This document shows, piece by piece, positions 15,721-24,307 of a stretch of DNA of 64,000 nt. Position 1 is the first letter of the stretch, and every line of letters starts with the position of its first letter. A model generated the notes under the pieces. It worked only from the letters and a program-made list of their open reading frames with translations. It was not told the origin of the DNA and made no database searches. This DNA is from Paenibacillus chitinolyticus NBRC 15660 (GTDB taxonomy: Bacteria > Bacillota > Bacilli > Paenibacillales > NBRC-103111): NCBI RefSeq assembly GCF_000739915.1, contig NZ_BBJT01000017.1:1-64000 (forward strand). The letters are read 5' to 3'. The position numbers were made by a program, and so were the translations under genes.

Positions 15721-16827
15721 ATGAAAAAAACAGCTTCATTATGCCTGACTCTTCTTATGGCGATTTCCCTTCTGGCAGGCTGCGGCAAAAGCGGCAGCGA
15801 AGCGGGCGCCGCGACCAAACCCCCGGAAAAGGCGGGAGGCAATGAGGGCACTTCCCAAAACGCTGCCCTGAAAGGCGACCTGACGGTGTACACCGCACTG
15901 GAAGACGACCAGATTAAAGCTTACCTCGAATCGTTCAAAAAAACGAACCCGGATGTAAAGGTAAATATTGTGCGGGATTCGACGGGCATCATTACGGCCA
16001 AGCTGCTGGCCGAGAAGGATAACCCTCAAGCGGACGTCGTCTGGGGCTTAGCGGCGACAAGCCTGCTTGTGCTTGATCAGAACGGCATGGTGGAAGGCTA
16101 CTCCCCTAAAGGAATCGAGCGGGTTTCCCCGATGTTCAAAAGCACCGGCACTCCTGCGAAATGGGTCGGCATCGACGCTTGGGAAACGGCTTTTATCGTC
16201 AACACGAAGGAACTCGAGAAAAAGAAGCTTCCGGTTCCGAAGACTTACCAGGATCTGATCAAGCCCGAGTATAAAGGCATGATCGTGATGCCTAACCCGG
16301 CTTCCTCCGGAACGGGGTTTTTCGATGTGACGGGCTGGCAGCAGCTCTACGGCAAAGGACCGTCTTGGGAGTACATGGACAAACTTCATGACAATATCGC
16401 CGTTTACACGCACTCGGGTTCCAAACCGGCCAAGATGGCGGCTGCCGGAGAATACCCGATCGGCATCTCGTTCGGTTACCGCGGCATTCAGGAGAAGAAG
16501 AAAGGCGCGCCGGTTGAGGTCGTATTCCCGCAGGAAGGCTCCGGCTGGGATGTAGAAGCGAACGCCTTGATGAAGAAAGCGACGATCAAGCCGGAAGCGA
16601 AGGCGTTCCTGGACTGGGCGATCGGCGACGAGGCGATGAAAGCCTACAACAAGAACTACGCGATCATCAGCGTGAACGACGGCTCCGGCACGATACCGGA
16701 AGGCTACTCCAAAGATCCGCTCAGCCAGCTCATCAAATATGACCTGAACGATGCGGCGAAGAATAGAGACAGCATTTTGAAAGAGTGGGAAAAACGCTAC
16801 AACGCCAAGAGCGAGCCCAAATCCTAA
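15721..16827 (+). CDS. 2-Aminoethylphosphonate-type ABC transporter binding lipoprotein
   Basis: Extracellular solute-binding protein of 368 residues, anchored by a lipobox (SLLAGC, about residue 21). The mature part reads like family-1 iron/AEP-type binding proteins (LTVYTALEDDQIKAYLESFKKTNPDVKV, LLAEKDNPQADVVWG, NPASSGTGFFDVTGWQQLYG). The iron(III) binding proteins of the same superfamily are the main alternative, but the downstream phnX and phnW genes make 2-aminoethylphosphonate the likely ligand. A GAGAGG lies about 13 bases before the ATG, a rather long spacing. It leads the operon, with ATPase and permease genes directly after. Confidence 0.85.
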   Translation: MKKTASLCLTLLMAISLLAGCGKSGSEAGAATKPPEKAGGNEGTSQNAALKGDLTVYTALEDDQIKAYLESFKKTNPDVKVNIVRDSTGIITAKLLAEKDNPQADVVWGLAATSLLVLDQNGMVEGYSPKGIERVSPMFKSTGTPAKWVGIDAWETAFIVNTKELEKKKLPVPKTYQDLIKPEYKGMIVMPNPASSGTGFFDVTGWQQLYGKGPSWEYMDKLHDNIAVYTHSGSKPAKMAAAGEYPIGISFGYRGIQEKKKGAPVEVVFPQEGSGWDVEANALMKKATIKPEAKAFLDWAIGDEAMKAYNKNYAIISVNDGSGTIPEGYSKDPLSQLIKYDLNDAAKNRDSILKEWEKRYNAKSEPKS

Positions 16828-16900
16828 AATAAAGCGGTAATCCCGCTTGCGGCAACAAGTCCGAACCGTCAAGCCGGCAGCCGGGAGGAGAGAAACACAC

Positions 16901-17947
16901 ATGAATCAGGCTCACTTATCGATCCGGGGCATCCGCAAAACATTCGGTTCTTTCACGGCCTTGGACAGCATTCACCTGGATGTCCGCAAAAACGAATTCG
17001 TCTGCCTGCTCGGCCCCAGCGGCTGCGGCAAAACGACGCTGCTCCGCATCATCGCCGGACTGGAGCACCCGGACACGGGCACGGTATCGGCAGGAGGAAG
17101 GGACATTACCGCTCTCCCTCCGGCTCAGCGGAACTTCGGCATGATGTTTCAGTCGTATGCCTTGTTTCCGAACATGACGGCAGCACAGAACATCGCGTTC
17201 GGCCTGAAGAGCAGGAAGCTCGGCAAACGCGATGTTGCCGAGAAGGTGAGGGAATCGCTGGACCTGGTGGACCTCTGGGAGATGAGGGATAAGTACCCGT
17301 CCCAGCTCTCGGGAGGCCAGCAGCAGCGTATCGCGTTGGCGCGCGCCGTCGCGCTATCCCCGGACTTCCTGCTGCTGGATGAGCCGCTGTCGGCGCTGGA
17401 CGCCAAGGTGCGGCATAAGCTGCGCGGAGAAATCCGCGCGCTGCAGGAGAAGATCGGCGTCACGACGATTATGGTGACGCACGACCAGGAAGAGGCGCTG
17501 ACGATGGCGGACCGCATTGTGGTGATGAACAATGCGGAGGTCGCACAGATCGGCACGCCGAGAGAGGTTTACGAACGGCCGGCTTCGCCGTTCGTAGCCG
17601 ATTTCATCGGCGCAATCAACTTCCTGGACGGAGCCGAGCTCCAGGAAAGGGGAGTGCGCGGCGCCGGCGGCATGATGGCGGTCCGGCCCGAGCATATCGG
17701 CGCCGAAGAGCCCGGCTCGCGCGGCGGCATACCGGCCGTCGTCCGCGGCATTGAATTCCGCGGACCTTTCTATCACGTCATGCTGGACGTACTGGGCAGC
17801 GGCGGGGAACCGCTCGGACGCCCGATGACGATTCACGTGTCCGCTCAGCATTACCAGCAGTTGGGCCTCGAGAAGAATAAGAAGCTGTCGCTCCGCCTGC
17901 CGGAAGAAAGACTGATCGCCTTCGAGCCCCAGGCCGCGGCGAAGTAA
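16901..17947 (+). CDS. ABC transporter ATPase, probable 2-aminoethylphosphonate importer
   Basis: Energises the importer. The 348-residue protein has Walker A GPSGCGKTT (about residues 37-45), a Q-loop in MMFQSYALFPNM, the ABC signature LSGGQQQR, Walker B LLLDEPLSALD and the H-loop TIMVTHDQEEAL; the last 110 residues form a TOBE-type regulatory domain (RPEHIG). The ATG at 16901 (MNQAHLS) has GGAGGAGAGAAACACAC upstream; the frame is open to 16847 but lacks a site there. Its organisation between binding protein and a fused permease matches PhnT-type AEP transporters. Confidence 0.92.
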   Translation: MNQAHLSIRGIRKTFGSFTALDSIHLDVRKNEFVCLLGPSGCGKTTLLRIIAGLEHPDTGTVSAGGRDITALPPAQRNFGMMFQSYALFPNMTAAQNIAFGLKSRKLGKRDVAEKVRESLDLVDLWEMRDKYPSQLSGGQQQRIALARAVALSPDFLLLDEPLSALDAKVRHKLRGEIRALQEKIGVTTIMVTHDQEEALTMADRIVVMNNAEVAQIGTPREVYERPASPFVADFIGAINFLDGAELQERGVRGAGGMMAVRPEHIGAEEPGSRGGIPAVVRGIEFRGPFYHVMLDVLGSGGEPLGRPMTIHVSAQHYQQLGLEKNKKLSLRLPEERLIAFEPQAAAK

Positions 17948-17965
17948 GAGAAAGGAGTCCTTGTC

Positions 17966-19726
17966 ATGATGATCGTACGCAGGGTGCAGAGCGCGGCCAG
18001 AGACCTTCGTTCCGGTCTTACGGGAACGAGAGGAAGGATCAGGCGCCGGCACGGCAAAGAGGAGCGGATGCAGCAGGCTCTGATCGCCCTCATGATCGCG
18101 GTACTGGCCGTTACGGTGCTGCTGCCCCTGATCGGGTTATTTTCCAAAGCGTTTTACGATAAAACGGGGCAGTTCGCGGGTCTGGAAAACTTCGTCGTGT
18201 ATTTCACGACACCGGCCCTTCTCCGTTCGCTCCTTCATACCCTGAACGTGTCTTTACTCACTACAGTCATCTCAGTCGGTCTCGCGTTCTTGTATGCGTA
18301 TGCGCTGACCCGCACGGATATCAAAGGCAGGACGCTTTTCCGCTATATCGCGCTGCTTCCGCTTTTTGCCCCGACGATGATGCACGGGATCGGCCTTATT
18401 TATTTGTTCGGCAACCAGGGGCTGGTGACGACCGGTTTGTTCGGTCTTCTGCCCGCCGGGCTGGATATCGGCCTGTACGGCCCGGTCGGAATCGTGCTGG
18501 CGGAAGTGGCGTACACTTTTCCCCAGGCGATGATGATCATGCTCGTGTCGCTGGCTGTCACCGACAACCGGCTGTACGAAGCGGCCGAAACGCTTGGCGC
18601 AGGGAAGTGGAGAACCTTTCTGAGCGTGACGCTGCCCAGCGTGAAATACGGCGTTATCAGCGCTTTGTTCGTCTGCTTTACGATGAGTTTTACGGATTTC
18701 GGCGCCCCGAAAATCGTCGGCGGCAACTACAATGTGCTTGCTACGGATATTTACAAGCAGGTGATCGGCCAGCAGAACATGACGATGGGGGCGGCCGTAG
18801 GCATTCTGCTTACATTGCCGGCTGTTCTGGCCTTTGCGGTGGACCGTTTCGTGGAACGCAGGCAGAAGACGCTCGTTTCGTCCAAATCGGTTCCCTATCG
18901 GATTCAGAAAGGAAGCTGGCGCAACGCCGTGTTTTACGTGATTTGCAGCTTGATCGGGGGCGCCATCCTGCTCCTGCTCGGCGCAGTCATTTTCGCTTCC
19001 GTGATTAAGGTGTGGCCCTATGAATTGTCGTTTACGTGGAATCATTTCGATTTCACATCCGTGGCCGGTGAAGGGCTGGCTCCGTTCTGGAACAGCATGC
19101 AGGCGGCTCTCTATACCGCTTTGATCGGTACGGCGGTTACGTTCGTTTTCGCTTATCTTATTGAAAAAGTTCGCCACTGGCATGCTCTGCGGCAGTTTGC
19201 TTATTTTTTATCCATTCTGCCGCTAGCGCTGCCGGGAATGGTGATCGGGCTGGCCTTTATTTTCTTCTTCAACCGGCCGGACAATCCGCTTAGCGGGATT
19301 TACGGCACTATCTGGATCGTCGTACTGGCCAACATCGTGCACTTCTATGCCGTTCCTTTTATTACGGCGACAGCGGCGCTCAAAAAACTCGACAAAGAGT
19401 TCGAGACGGTTTCGGAATCGATGCGGGTTCCGTTCTACCGGACATTCGCACGGGTCACGGTCCCTATGTCCCTGCCGGCTGTTCTGGAAATGTTCGTTTA
19501 TTACTTTGTGAATTCCATGGTAACCGTGTCGGCAGTCGTGTTTCTGTACTCGGCCGATTTCAAGCTGGCTTCGGTAGCCATTGTCAATATGGACGATGCG
19601 GGGGATACCGCCCCGGCCGCCGCCATGTCCGTCCTTATTTTACTGACCAACATTGTCGTAAGGATCGGCTATGAGCAGCTTACGAAAGTGATGAGAAACC
19701 GGGCTTCCGCCTGGCAGCGGAAATGA
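17966..19726 (+). CDS. Fused ABC permease (two-domain), probable 2-aminoethylphosphonate importer
   Basis: A 586-residue membrane protein in which two permease halves are joined, each with about six membrane segments and an EAA loop (YEAAETLGAGKWRTFLSVTLPSVK in the first half; the second half has the diverged ETVSESMRVPFYRTFARVTVPMS). Such fused proteins serve iron, thiamine and AEP importers; the neighbours decide for AEP. The N-terminal 35 residues are strongly basic and cytoplasmic. The start ATG-ATG at 17966 follows GAAAGGAGTCCTTGTC. It is 18 bases after the ATPase gene. Because both halves are on one chain, no second permease gene is needed. Confidence 0.9.
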   Translation: MMIVRRVQSAARDLRSGLTGTRGRIRRRHGKEERMQQALIALMIAVLAVTVLLPLIGLFSKAFYDKTGQFAGLENFVVYFTTPALLRSLLHTLNVSLLTTVISVGLAFLYAYALTRTDIKGRTLFRYIALLPLFAPTMMHGIGLIYLFGNQGLVTTGLFGLLPAGLDIGLYGPVGIVLAEVAYTFPQAMMIMLVSLAVTDNRLYEAAETLGAGKWRTFLSVTLPSVKYGVISALFVCFTMSFTDFGAPKIVGGNYNVLATDIYKQVIGQQNMTMGAAVGILLTLPAVLAFAVDRFVERRQKTLVSSKSVPYRIQKGSWRNAVFYVICSLIGGAILLLLGAVIFASVIKVWPYELSFTWNHFDFTSVAGEGLAPFWNSMQAALYTALIGTAVTFVFAYLIEKVRHWHALRQFAYFLSILPLALPGMVIGLAFIFFFNRPDNPLSGIYGTIWIVVLANIVHFYAVPFITATAALKKLDKEFETVSESMRVPFYRTFARVTVPMSLPAVLEMFVYYFVNSMVTVSAVVFLYSADFKLASVAIVNMDDAGDTAPAAAMSVLILLTNIVVRIGYEQLTKVMRNRASAWQRK

Positions 19727-19852
19727 TTTTTAACAGGATTGACCGTTAACACGCTCTACTGTAAACGTCCTTACTTCTTACTTCATCAAACCGAAAGCGG
19801 AGCCGGATAGGCGGATGAGCCGCCACGGCCCGTTACCAGGAGGAGACTTCAC

Positions 19853-20701
19853 ATGATCAAAGCCGTCATTATGGACTGGGCAGGCACAACTGTAGATTAC
19901 GGCTGCTTCGCTCCCTTGAACGTTTTTATAGAAATTTTCCGTCGCAAAGGCATTGAAATTACGCAGAAGGAAGCGCGTGAGCCGATGGGACTTCTGAAGT
20001 GGGATCACATCCGTGAAATTACGAAAATGCCTCGCGTGGCCGGCCTCTGGGAACAAAAATTCGGTAGCCGGCCGAACGATCGCGACGTGGATGCCCTGTA
20101 TGCGGATTTCGAGCCGCTCTTGTTCGCCTCGCTGCGCAATCATTGCGAGCCGGTTCCGGGCGTCCTGGAATTGATGGGAAGACTTCGCGAACGGGGGATC
20201 AAAATCGGCTCCACAACCGGCTATACCGAAGAAATGATGGACATCGTTGTGGAGGAGGCAGGCAGAAGAGGCTACCGTCCCGATGTGCTCGTGACGCCTA
20301 CGGAGATGCCCGCCGGCCGTCCGTATCCATGGATGATCTACGAGAACTGCATCCGTCTCGGAGTGTACCCGCTGCATCATGTCGTGAAAGTCGGGGATAC
20401 CTTGAGCGACATCCGGGAAGGCCTGAATGCAGGCGTCTGGACGGTCGGGGTTGTGCTCGGCAGCAGCGAGCTCGGAATGAGCGAAGCGGAGGTATCCGCC
20501 TGCCCGCCGGAAGAATTGAAGCGCAGATGCGAAGAAGTGCGCGGAAGATTTTATGAAGCCGGAGCCCACTATGTGATTGAATCCGTAGGCAAGCTGGATG
20601 CGGTGCTGGAATTGATTGAAGCGAGTTTGAAGGCCGGTGCAGGCGTATCTGCGGGGGCGGCTGCTTCCGCCTCTGTGCCGCAAGGTGCGCGGCATGTATA
20701 A
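19853..20701 (+). CDS. phnX: Phosphonoacetaldehyde hydrolase (phosphonatase) PhnX
   Basis: Cleaves the C-P bond of phosphonoacetaldehyde to acetaldehyde and phosphate. The 282-residue HAD-family enzyme starts [17 protein letters not shown] with the nucleophilic Asp8; the Schiff-base lysine is Lys49 in [11 protein letters not shown], the hallmark that separates phosphonatases from other HAD proteins. Later motifs include [10 protein letters not shown] and [12 protein letters not shown]. The last 20 residues are Ala/Gly-rich. ATG follows CAGGAGGAGACTTCAC. A 126-base gap separates it from the permease gene and may hold a second promoter (TTGACC at 19740), but read-through is equally possible. 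phnW begins 13 bases after its stop. Confidence 0.96.
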   Translation: MIKAVIMDWAGTTVDYGCFAPLNVFIEIFRRKGIEITQKEAREPMGLLKWDHIREITKMPRVAGLWEQKFGSRPNDRDVDALYADFEPLLFASLRNHCEPVPGVLELMGRLRERGIKIGSTTGYTEEMMDIVVEEAGRRGYRPDVLVTPTEMPAGRPYPWMIYENCIRLGVYPLHHVVKVGDTLSDIREGLNAGVWTVGVVLGSSELGMSEAEVSACPPEELKRRCEEVRGRFYEAGAHYVIESVGKLDAVLELIEASLKAGAGVSAGAAASASVPQGARHV

Positions 20702-20714
20702 GGGGGAAGCGGAA

Positions 20715-21872
20715 ATGGCACAGACGGACACCATGTACTCGGCGATGCCGGACAACGAATACCTGCTGCTGACGCCCGGACCTTTAACGACGACGAAACG
20801 CGTCAAAGCGGCCATGCTGCGGGACTGGTGCACCTGGGACCGGGATTATAACGGACTGGTCCAGGATATTCGCGCCCGCCTCGTCACTTTGGGGGCAGGG
20901 CGTGCGGAAGGCTACACCTGCGTGCTTATGCAGGGCAGCGGAACGTTCTGCGTGGAGTCCGTTATCGGCTCCGTTATCCCGCAGGGAGGCAAGCTGGCGG
21001 TGCTGACGAACGGGGCTTACGGCGACCGTATCGCCCAGATGGCGCGCGTGCTCGGCATCGAGACGGCTGTTCTCGATTCGGGAGAGCTCAGCCCGGTCAG
21101 TCCCGGCGAGCTGGAGGAGCTGCTTCGGCGGGATGAGGCGATTACCCATGTGGCGGTCGTTCATTCGGAAACGACGACAGGCATGCTGAATCCGATAGCC
21201 GAAGTAGGCGCCGCAGCCAAGAAATACGGCAAAACCTTTATCGTGGATGCCATGAGTTCGTTCGGCGGCATTGAAATGGACATGAGCGGGCTCCATATCG
21301 ACTTCCTGATCAGCAGCGCCAATAAGTGCATTCAGGGCGTTCCGGGCTTCGGCTTTGTGCTGGCCCGCACGGAGGAACTGAAGCGCTGCGAAGGGCAGGC
21401 AAGGTCCCTGTCGCTGGATCTGTATGACCAGTGGGACACGATGGAACGGCAGTCGGGCAAGTGGAGATTTACCTCTCCCACCCACGTGGTCAGAGCTTTT
21501 CACGAAGCGCTGAAAGAGCTGGAGGACGAAGGCGGCATCAAGGCCCGCTTCGAACGTTACACCGAGAACCAGCGCACGCTGTCCGAAGGGATGGAAGCGA
21601 TCGGGTTCCGGGCGCTGCTGGACCCGTCCGTGCAGTCTCCTTTTATCACTTCTTTTTACTATCCCGATTCGCCGGACTTCACGTTCCTTGCCTTTTACGA
21701 GGAATTGAAAAAGAACGGGTTCGTCATTTATCCCGGTAAAATATCCGCCGCCCAAACTTTCCGCATCGGCTCGATCGGCGATATTCATCCGGCCGATATG
21801 CGGCGTCTTGTACGCATAATAGCGGACGTTACGGGAGGCACTGCGGCAACGGCGGCTGCTACCCGGAACTGA
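20715..21872 (+). CDS. phnW: 2-Aminoethylphosphonate--pyruvate transaminase PhnW
   Basis: PLP enzyme that converts 2-aminoethylphosphonate and pyruvate to phosphonoacetaldehyde and alanine, feeding PhnX. The 385-residue protein opens [26 protein letters not shown] and shows [39 protein letters not shown] and the PLP lysine in [14 protein letters not shown] (about residue 204). The ATG at 20715 has GGGGGAAG just upstream, and the frame also runs back into phnX without a usable site. The C-terminus ends in a short Ala/Thr run. With PhnX it forms the complete hydrolytic AEP route. Confidence 0.96.
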   Translation: MAQTDTMYSAMPDNEYLLLTPGPLTTTKRVKAAMLRDWCTWDRDYNGLVQDIRARLVTLGAGRAEGYTCVLMQGSGTFCVESVIGSVIPQGGKLAVLTNGAYGDRIAQMARVLGIETAVLDSGELSPVSPGELEELLRRDEAITHVAVVHSETTTGMLNPIAEVGAAAKKYGKTFIVDAMSSFGGIEMDMSGLHIDFLISSANKCIQGVPGFGFVLARTEELKRCEGQARSLSLDLYDQWDTMERQSGKWRFTSPTHVVRAFHEALKELEDEGGIKARFERYTENQRTLSEGMEAIGFRALLDPSVQSPFITSFYYPDSPDFTFLAFYEELKKNGFVIYPGKISAAQTFRIGSIGDIHPADMRRLVRIIADVTGGTAATAAATRN

Positions 21873-21942
21873 GGCGGGAGAGCGCTGGGATTTAAAGCGA
21901 ACGGGACAAGCGGAATGATCACTTGCCGAGGAGGACTGCGTC

Positions 21943-23127
21943 ATGAAAGTATTTTGTCTGGGCGGAGCGGGCCGGATCTGCAGGGAAGCGATCCTGGATC
22001 TTGTCCAATATTCCGGTTTCGAGCAAATTACGGTCGCCGATTTTAACGAAGAGGAAGGACGCAAAGTCGTGCGGGAGCTGCACGATCCGCGTGTGGATTT
22101 TATAAAAGCGAACGTCTATGACAAAGAAGCGACCGTCGCGCAGATGCGGGGCTACGATATCGTCATGGACGGTACGGCGATCACGCTGAACGGCTTGTCA
22201 ACGGCGTGCATAGCGGAAGCTGGCTGTCACGGTATCAACCTGAACGGCTTCGGGGACGAGGACGCTTCGGCGGCTCTGTTCGAGCGGCACGGCAAAACCT
22301 GCGTACCCGGCTTCGGCATGACCCCGGGCGTCACCCAGATGATGGCGATGCACGCCGCTTCACAGCTCGATACGGTAGATACCGTCCGCGTCAGCCACGG
22401 GTCTTACCGGCCGATCGCCTTTTCCAGGTCCATTACGGAAACGACGACCTACGAGTACGATCCGAACCTCCCGGGCCGGGTCGTGTACGAAAACGGGGCG
22501 TTCATCCAGGTGCCGCCGTTTGCGCGTCCCCGTGAAATCCGGCTCCCCGAGCCTTACGGCACGTCGGTTCAATATATCATCCCGCATGCCGAAACAAAAA
22601 CGCTGGCGAAGGCTCTGGCCGGCAAAGGCGTGCGTCTGATCGAAGTCCGCGGTACATGGCCGCAGCCGAATATGAGACTCGTCCAGGCTCTCTATGAGTA
22701 CGGGTTTATGCGCAACGACAGGATCCGGGTTAACGGCTCGGAAGTCGGCATCATGGACTGCATCAGCGAATATTTGTACCACTCCCGCGAAGGTTCGGAG
22801 ACGGAGCTGTACGGCTACGCGCTGCATATCGAAGTCACCGGCGTCCGAAACGGCGTGCCGATGCGGCTGACGCTTACGCATACACATCCGGCCTCCGACG
22901 GTTCCGTGCGGGGCTGGGAAGGGCTTCGCGCCTACACCCGCAACGTGGGCATCCCGATGGCCATTGCGACCGTCATGATCGCGGAAGGCCGGGTCAACGG
23001 CGCGGGCATCCTGACGCCGGAAGAAGCCTTCGAGCCGCAGGCGGTCTTCGCCGAGCTGGAGAAGCGGGGCATCCGCATCCATCAGGACACGGAAGTGTTG
23101 ACGGAACGGGAGCCGGTCCAGGCATGA
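21943..23127 (+). CDS. Saccharopine dehydrogenase-family oxidoreductase in the AEP cluster
   Basis: A 394-residue protein with an N-terminal Rossmann segment (MKVFCLGGAGRICREAILDL, residues 1-20, then TVADFNEEEGRKVV) and the catalytic-domain block NLNGFGDEDASAALFERHGKTCVPGFGMTPGVTQMM seen in saccharopine dehydrogenase and carboxynorspermidine-type enzymes. It lies 70 bases after phnW, with GAGGAGGACTGCGTC before the ATG, and 190 bases before the DeoR gene. No member with a known phosphonate role is recalled. It might act on an imine, a modified aminophosphonate or the aldehyde/alanine products. The family call is fair; the reaction is unknown. Confidence 0.75.
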   Translation: MKVFCLGGAGRICREAILDLVQYSGFEQITVADFNEEEGRKVVRELHDPRVDFIKANVYDKEATVAQMRGYDIVMDGTAITLNGLSTACIAEAGCHGINLNGFGDEDASAALFERHGKTCVPGFGMTPGVTQMMAMHAASQLDTVDTVRVSHGSYRPIAFSRSITETTTYEYDPNLPGRVVYENGAFIQVPPFARPREIRLPEPYGTSVQYIIPHAETKTLAKALAGKGVRLIEVRGTWPQPNMRLVQALYEYGFMRNDRIRVNGSEVGIMDCISEYLYHSREGSETELYGYALHIEVTGVRNGVPMRLTLTHTHPASDGSVRGWEGLRAYTRNVGIPMAIATVMIAEGRVNGAGILTPEEAFEPQAVFAELEKRGIRIHQDTEVLTEREPVQA

Positions 23128-23317
23128 GCGCAGCCATATCTTTCCGCCCCGTTCTGCTCGGCTGCGCAGTTCCGATAATCAAGCGGCTGATCGTATTGAT
23201 TTATTCGTCTGAAATTCATCGTTGCTGCCGTATCCATAAAAGGCTGTCGCCCTTCCGCAAGGTTGGGTATAATGAATCCGGAAGCTATCACAGAACCGAA
23301 AGAACGGAGGCGGGCAT

Positions 23318-24103
23318 GTGTCTCTAGTAGGGGAAGAACGCAAGGAACACATCCTCCACTTGCTCAATCTTCACAATAAAGTCCGGACACACGAACTGGT
23401 GGAGCATTTCGAGGTTTCCTCGGAAACGATCCGGCGCTATCTGGAGGAGCTGGAGCAGGAAAACAAGCTCAAGCGCGTGTACGGCGGGGCGGTCAAGTTT
23501 GACCTGATGAGGGAAGAGCCTTCCCCCTTTAACCGGGAAGTCACGAAAGCGGAGGAGAAGAAGAGGATCGGCCGGGCGGCCGCCGCCATGGTCCGGGACA
23601 ACGACGTGATCGTCATCGACGACGGAACGACGACCCTGCAGATGATCAATTACTTGGCGAATACGCGGAATCTGACCGTTCTGACGCCGTCGGTGCCTGC
23701 CTTGTCTCTGCTTATCGAATACAAGAACAAAGATATGTTCTCCGGGGACATTTATTTTATCGGGGGCAAAATCAACGCGAAGCATTACCGTGCATCGGGC
23801 TCGGTAGCCGAGAGCATGATGGAATCCTTCTACGTGGACAAAGCGTTCATCGCCGTCGACGGGCTTCACCCACAAAGCGGGTTAACGAGCTACGATGCCG
23901 AGCGGGGGCTTCTCGTCCGGAAGTTTATGGAGCATGCGGCCCAGACAGTCGCGCTGATGGACCATACGAAGAACGGCAAGACGCATTTCTACAAAATTTC
24001 GGAACTGAAGGAAATCCAAGCGGTTATTTGCGATGCGGAGCATCCGCCCGAGTGGAACGGAGATTTCGAGGCGATAGACACGAAGTGGATTGTAGCGGAA
24101 TAA
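23318..24103 (+). CDS. DeoR-family transcriptional regulator, probable regulator of the AEP cluster
   Basis: A 261-residue regulator with an N-terminal winged helix (RKEHILHLLNLHNKVRTHELVEHFEVSSETIRRYLEELE, residues 8-47) and a C-terminal sugar-phosphate-isomerase-like effector domain (VIDDGTTTLQMINYL, IFFIGG-type and DKAFIAVDGLHPQSGLTSYD). It starts at GTG 23318 with GGAGG 7 bases upstream. A TATAAT at 23268-23273 suggests an own promoter. DeoR proteins usually sense phosphorylated metabolites, so a phosphonate intermediate is a reasonable inducer. The perfect inverted repeat at 15624-15640 is a candidate target. Confidence 0.9.
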   Translation: MSLVGEERKEHILHLLNLHNKVRTHELVEHFEVSSETIRRYLEELEQENKLKRVYGGAVKFDLMREEPSPFNREVTKAEEKKRIGRAAAAMVRDNDVIVIDDGTTTLQMINYLANTRNLTVLTPSVPALSLLIEYKNKDMFSGDIYFIGGKINAKHYRASGSVAESMMESFYVDKAFIAVDGLHPQSGLTSYDAERGLLVRKFMEHAAQTVALMDHTKNGKTHFYKISELKEIQAVICDAEHPPEWNGDFEAIDTKWIVAE

Positions 24104-24261
24104 CCCGCCAGGACGGCGCGCGGTGTTAGGCGTCGTATGACGGTGATCAACTACATGGCAGGATTAAGGGAGGCTGGCTCTGTTGGCCGTCCCCCTTCTT
24201 AAGAAGGTCCTGTTCCAAAAAGTGTTCGCACGTAGCATGGCGGTATCTCCAATGGAAAACG

Positions 24262-24307
24262 AAAAGATCTCAAACCCACCGCAAGGTGGAGATGAGATCT
24301 TTTTTTT
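24262..24307. terminator. Bidirectional terminator between deoR and the SOD fusion gene
   Basis: An 11-bp stem AAAAGATCTCA / TGAGATCTTTT plus an inner CCACC-GCAA-GGTGG stem. The A run on one side and T run on the other let it work for both converging genes; the T run overlaps the stop of the minus-strand gene. The 160 bases between the deoR stop and this hairpin contain another imperfect hairpin (24166-24204) and no gene. Confidence 0.88.
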
